Part shown: positions 59,808 to 64,000 of the stretch, in pieces
How positions within the stretch are numbered: position 1 is the first letter of the stretch
How the letters are laid out: each line of letters begins with the position of its first letter
NCBI GenBank assembly: GCA_004802725.1
Contig: SGPM01000080.1
Location: forward strand, 27,033-91,032
Source of the DNA: Antrodiella citrinella
Taxonomy: Eukaryota; Basidiomycota; Agaricomycetes; Polyporales; Steccherinaceae
Length of the DNA: 64,000 nt
Direction: 5' to 3'
Position numbers and translations under genes: made by a program
Notes under the pieces: model-generated
What the model was told of the DNA's origin: nothing
Seen by the model: the letters and a program-made list of their open reading frames with translations, nothing else
Database searches by the model: none

Positions 59808-61828
59808 ATGGCTACCGTTCCCAACGCTTCATCCGTTGGACACGCCACCCGAGATCTCGTGGATGATACTACTGTCCCCCATTCAGGAGGTAGTCAAATG
59901 AGCAATCATCCTTACGCCGCCATCGACGTTTCATCGATGGACTGGCGGAAGATGTCAATGCTTGCTCCCTCAACTGTAGGCTCATGGATTCTCTATTTGC
60001 ATCAGAACGAATCGCCAGCAATCTGGGACCTCCTGGATGCCATAGCCCCTAAAGCGGACGCCTCGTCAGACGATATGGTTCACTTCAGCGGAACCATGCA
60101 TGGCCAGTGGAATGCCCTGGAGGAAAGCGACCTGCCTTGCATCTTGATGGATATCGCTTCGGAACCAGACATGTTTTCAGATACACCAGGCACGTTCAAG
60201 GTATGTATATGTCCCTGCTCTGTTCTTCGACATCGAGGTCTCATGTGTTAGTTCCATAGAGCATCTCGTACAGCCTGGACATCTTGAGCCTGTTGCCGTA
60301 CTTTCTCGGAACACTCCACAACCGGGTTGAGGCGCACAAGGTCAATCATACTATGCATGGTCTTGTCAGTAGAATAACGCGCTTCTCCGAGGCTATGTGG
60401 AACCATCGACACTTGATCTCCACAAGTGATTCCTCGAGCGACAATTGTTCTGTCAAGTTTTTAAAGGTGGCCTACATCTCCGTTGGCGTACTTGTGCAGA
60501 TGTATAAGGCTCAGTTGTGAGTGTCCCATCTTCGTGACGGTTGAACGAAGATGCTAATGTGAGAAACAAGCAATGGACAAGCACCACCTTTCTCCACGTA
60601 TGCGGCTCACTGCCTTCTGTACGCGTGGACTTACGACAAGCGGAAGGACTCTCCCATCATGCCTATGCGCATGCATATCTATGACATGATGCTTGAGCAC
60701 TCGACTGACATCGAAGCTTTCGTTGAAGAGATCGTAGAAGCAAATCCTGCCTGTTTCTTGCAAGATATGTTGGTCAATATGGATCATATCATACAAGACG
60801 AACAGGTGCTGGGTGAGGACGCTTTATCGATAACCTATATATGCGCCAACATCCTCGACTGTACGCGGTATCTACTGCCCAAGATCCTTACTGTTGATGA
60901 CACGATGCCCGTGCGAATGGTTGTCAGCTTGTCGCTATGCTGTCAAAGGCAAATATGCAGTTCGCATACGATGGTAGGCAAAGAATGCACTCAAATCATT
61001 TTGCGGGCTCTCGTGTAAGTGGCTCTTATACCTTCTTGTAGAATTCGTTGACACCGTTTGTGTTCAGATTCGTCATGAGGGTAGTCGACGACTCACCCCG
61101 AAAACATAACCACCTCGCCGCAGACTACTTTTCGATCGTTGCCAGAAGGCTGAACCTCTTAGCAATATTTGGTTGCGCCCTAGTCGACGACCTAATCAGC
61201 CCTAACCACCACATGCTCACGGTGGCCGATTGTGAGTAGTAAATGCTTTTGGGTTTATATATGTGTTGAACACGTTTCCTTCACCGAACCAGCTTTCTCC
61301 CTGTGTCTTATGGGTGTACTTATTCACTGTGCCCGGTCTGCGTACCAACAGAGAGCCTTCGGATTAATCGAGCACCTTCGGTACACGGGCTCGAGAATTT
61401 GGCACGATTTGCTGGACTCCATCAGCGCAGTGCAGACGTATATGCATCCCAAGCATATCGAGTTGAAGAACGCAGGCCTGAAGGCCTGGCGTGAATATGG
61501 TCAGATCTTTGGGTGGAGAGCAGGAGTTCGAGCGACGAGTGTTGCCGACCAACCCTCCACGCCTAGCAATGAGGTGTTATATTGGAAGATCCCGAAGCGG
61601 TGCTTCTCCAACTCGTGCCCGTGTTCTGCCCATCCTGCGTCGCACCGGATGCGCGTATGTAAAGGGTGCTTGCGAGTCTTGTATTGTAGTAGGAAGTGCC
61701 AGCAATTGTGAGAGGTCTTCCTTTTGCTGCTGCCGATACATACACTGACGGCTTGACCGTTTGTTGGATGTTATTATAGGGACTGGGTGGCTGGCCATCG
61801 TATCAACTGTAAACCGCTCTTGGAATAA
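59808..61828 (+). CDS. MYND-type zinc-finger protein, family copy 3
   Basis: Six exons, 59808-60200, 60260-60516, 60571-61014, 61068-61231, 61293-61707 and 61780-61828, give 573 aa with exact phases. The C-terminal MYND finger is CSNSCPC, CKGC, CSRKC and DWVAGHRINC, with the last ligands supplied by the final 49-nt exon. The N-terminal region shares DWRKMSMLAPSTVGSWILYL and ESDLPCILMDIASEPDMFSD with copy 2. This is the most regular copy: all introns are consensus and no frame problem exists. The exon 3 acceptor is AACAAG, shared with copy 2. Function is unknown beyond the interaction module. The ATG at 59808 follows a possible short 5' UTR intron ending at 59780. Confidence 0.85.
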
Positions 61829-62102
61829 CGCACTATTCACGATCGTAGATAGGAAACGGGAAGGCTTTGTAACAAAAAGGTGTGCCTCTTAATGTTGTAT
61901 GTATTCAAGTTGTATTCCTGGACAACGCCTTTGAGCTACGCGAATGTGGATTATTTTGTAACGTGTCACTTCCGCCACTCGTTTTGACAACGTGCGCTGC
62001 TCAAGTTCCTACATCGGATGATCCCAAAACGGTACAACTTGAGATGACACTGTTTTTTTAGGAATGATTGTCTTCCGCACCGAGGTCAGCCAAGGAGACT
62101 AA
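61829..62102. other. Intergenic region up to the transposon end
   Basis: 3' flank of MYND copy 3. It ends in the trinucleotide TAA directly before the transposon terminus. Nothing else seen. Confidence 0.4.
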
Positions 62103-62361
62103 GGCCCTGTTCGGGAGCTCGAGTCGAGTCGAGTAGAGTCGAGTTGACCTGCCTTAAAAGGACGTGAGAATGATGTCGGGCAACGCGGACTGGACGCTGA
62201 CTCGAGATCATGAGGGAGTGACTCTGGGGTGACGATTGTGGGTGACGATTAGATCATCACTGATAGCGTGTACGTTCGACAAACTGCCTCGCACAGTCCT
62301 CGCGGTACAGGTCATATATACGCTTTCTCTCCCTTCTTTATGCCTTCTCAACTCTTCGACA

Positions 62362-63677
62362 ATGGCTGATCAGCCTCCGCAGGACGCGCAGCTCATTGCC
62401 CGTCCTTCTCAGGAGCAACCATCCGCTCCAGCTCCAGATCCACCAATCTCAAGCCAGAGCCAGTCCNCTCCGAGCCAGTCTCAATCTGCGGAGGCTGCAT
62501 CATCGCAGGCCGGTCCTACGAAGACATCTTGGAGTAACACTACTGACGCCGTACTCATCAACCACCTCCTGGATGCCAAGAATTCAGGTGAGATGTCCGA
62601 CAACGGCTTCAAGAAGCATGTCTGGACAGGTGCCGAATCGCTTTTCAGCAAACAAGGGCTGAGCCAGCCTGCAAAGAGCTGTCAGANGAGGGCAACCACG
62701 GNACNTAATATGAAATATTTTACCGTGACTCGGTGTACTGAAATGCGGCCCTTGTGTATAGATAAAGAAGGACTACAAAATTTACAAGGCCATACGTGAT
62801 CTGTCTGGTGTCGGATGGAATGCTGATACCTCTACGGTGGACGTTCCGGACGCGGTTTGGGAAGCTTATTCAAAGGTACGTAGTGTATCTCTACTTGATG
62901 ATCTGTCATTGCTTACTACTGAGCTACGAAGGCACATCCCACTCATAAGAAGTATNGCGCAAGATCCTTTCCGTTGTACGACAAGTGCACGGAGTTGTGG
63001 AACGGGACTGTCGCCACAGGCGCAGACGCGTATCATATTTCTTCGAAGTCGAAGTCAGCATCTCAGGTATGTTTGTTTGTTTCTACAATTTCAGACGTGT
63101 TTACTTACATTCATNGACGCAGACTCCCTCGACCCCGAAAGCACAGAGTTCGTCATCTGCCAACGATCATTTTGTCTCAGTGCCCCCTGGCTCACCTGGC
63201 CGCGTGTCGCCCCGTCGCTCTCTATCGGCTTCGCCTTCTCGTGATCAGCACTCTCCAAGTCCATCATCTTCACGCCAGCNCTCTCCGTCGTCTTCACGTC
63301 AACATTCTCCATCGGCTTCTCGTCGCCCTTCATCACCTTCACCTCCCTCNTCCGCTCGCCGTTCTCGTAAAGGGAAGTCTGTCCCCTGTGCCATCGAGGG
63401 AATGGCGGGATCGATTGGTCGTGTCGCTGACGCCCTCGATGGCGGCGATCGTGACTGCCCCTCCACACCTGTTCGTCGTACNGCTGCCATTCGTGCTGCT
63501 CGGAAGGATCCCCTTCTCAACTCCCCCAGCGGCAGCAGATATAAGTTGTCCAGGCTTATACGACACTTCCAGGTGGATCAAGCTGCTGCAGATGCGTACG
63601 GCGAGCTCCAGCACAAAGGTGATACCCCCATACGTCGGCAGTGGCTGGCGGATGAGGAGACATACATGCGCCGCTGA
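62362..63677 (+). CDS. Myb/SANT-like DNA-binding protein of a Harbinger-type transposon
   Basis: Likely exons 62362-62700, 62762-62875, 62932-63066 and 63123-63677 give 380 aa. A Pro/Gln/Ser-rich start precedes a Myb/SANT-like trihelix near residues 52-145. It reads TSWSNTTDAVLINHLLDAKN, then FKKHVWTGAESLF, KDYKIYKAIRDLSGVGWN and AHPTHKKY-ARSFPLYDKC. It ends with an Arg/Ser-rich linker and a short helical C-terminus. Such proteins bind the transposon ends and help import or recruit the transposase (established for Harbinger elements). Undetermined bases fall in the first intron donor (positions 62702 and 62705, where GTAC-T is expected) and in several codons. The Arg-Trp pair expected in helix 3 appears shortened. 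The gene may be intact in other copies but cannot be judged here. Confidence 0.65.
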
Positions 63678-64000
63678 TGTTTTGGATCTGACCTATCTTT
63701 TTCTTACATATTGCATTTAATCACACTCTTTCACATCCACCCCCTCCTTTATTCTACACCTCTTTAGTACAGACTTTGAACATCTTCCTACATCAGGAAA
63801 AACCAGAAAATCTAATTACATGGAATCATAGATAAAACGTCTGATACTGCGTAACCCCCTTCAATCACATCCATTATACACGTTACAAGGCTTACCTTCA
63901 ATCCGTGGAGTCCCCGATAATTTCACTGGCACTTACATGTGGAACCATGCAGTTGCGCGCTGATTACTGCTGAATCGCGAACAATTGTCGAGAGTTCACG
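63678..64000. other. Transposon-internal spacer
   Basis: AT-rich stretch after the Myb-like gene, presumably between it and a transposase gene outside the window. No open frame of note. Confidence 0.4.

Larger units (their letters stand above)
62103..64000 (+). mobile_element. PIF/Harbinger-type DNA transposon, left end (runs off the window)
   Basis: The terminus begins GGCCCTGTTCGGGAGCTC after a TAA, which fits the Harbinger terminal consensus and its 3-bp TWA target duplication. A subterminal array of GAGTC units follows (62119-62146). The element carries a Myb/SANT-like gene, the usual partner of the DDE transposase in this superfamily. The transposase and right terminal repeat would lie beyond 64000. 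Nine undetermined bases within 62467-63482 suggest collapsed multi-copy sequence in the assembly. Confidence 0.65.

Overview
The window looks like nuclear DNA of an agaricomycete (mushroom-forming basidiomycete). Genes are dense and interrupted by many short introns, mostly about 50-75 nt with GTRNGY donors and YAG acceptors. Recognisable families fit this: an STE12 factor with both an STE domain and two C2H2 fingers, a fungal galectin, basidiomycete-style BAG and four-helix membrane proteins, and a GAPDH gene whose first intron follows the ATG. All exon models were built by hand from the sequence by checking phase and family motifs. No search was run.

Left part (1-23.3 kb): STE12 (minus), a 7 kb stretch with no recognisable gene, glycogen phosphorylase (plus, 25 exons), an MSB1/MUG8-like morphogenesis protein (minus, tail to tail with it), an unassigned two-exon gene, and a single-exon galectin (minus). 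These are mostly conserved housekeeping or signalling genes.

Middle part (23.3-48 kb) is accessory in character. It has long gene-poor gaps, unassigned low-complexity proteins, two copies of a MYND zinc-finger gene family, a secreted or membrane-anchored TAP-type alpha/beta hydrolase (13 exons, complete catalytic triad), an unassigned 218-aa protein with a TATA box, and a cluster of four (perhaps five) small paralogs of an unassigned ~110-135 aa family at 40-47.5 kb. A decayed BTB/POZ gene lies beside the first MYND gene.

Right part (48-64 kb): a BAG-domain co-chaperone gene with heat-shock-like and bZIP-like promoter motifs, a four-helix membrane protein, and the glycolytic gene gpd. Then comes a graveyard holding a truncated NAD(P)-dependent reductase and a nonsense-mutated BTB gene. 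After it stand a METTL7-like methyltransferase divergent from a third MYND gene, and the left end of a PIF/Harbinger-type DNA transposon carrying a Myb/SANT-like protein. That element contains several unresolved bases.

The most unusual items are the lineage-expanding families (MYND genes at three loci with conserved exon phases, and the small paralog cluster), the two decaying BTB relics next to MYND genes, and 5-nt micro-exons in both glycogen phosphorylase and gpd.
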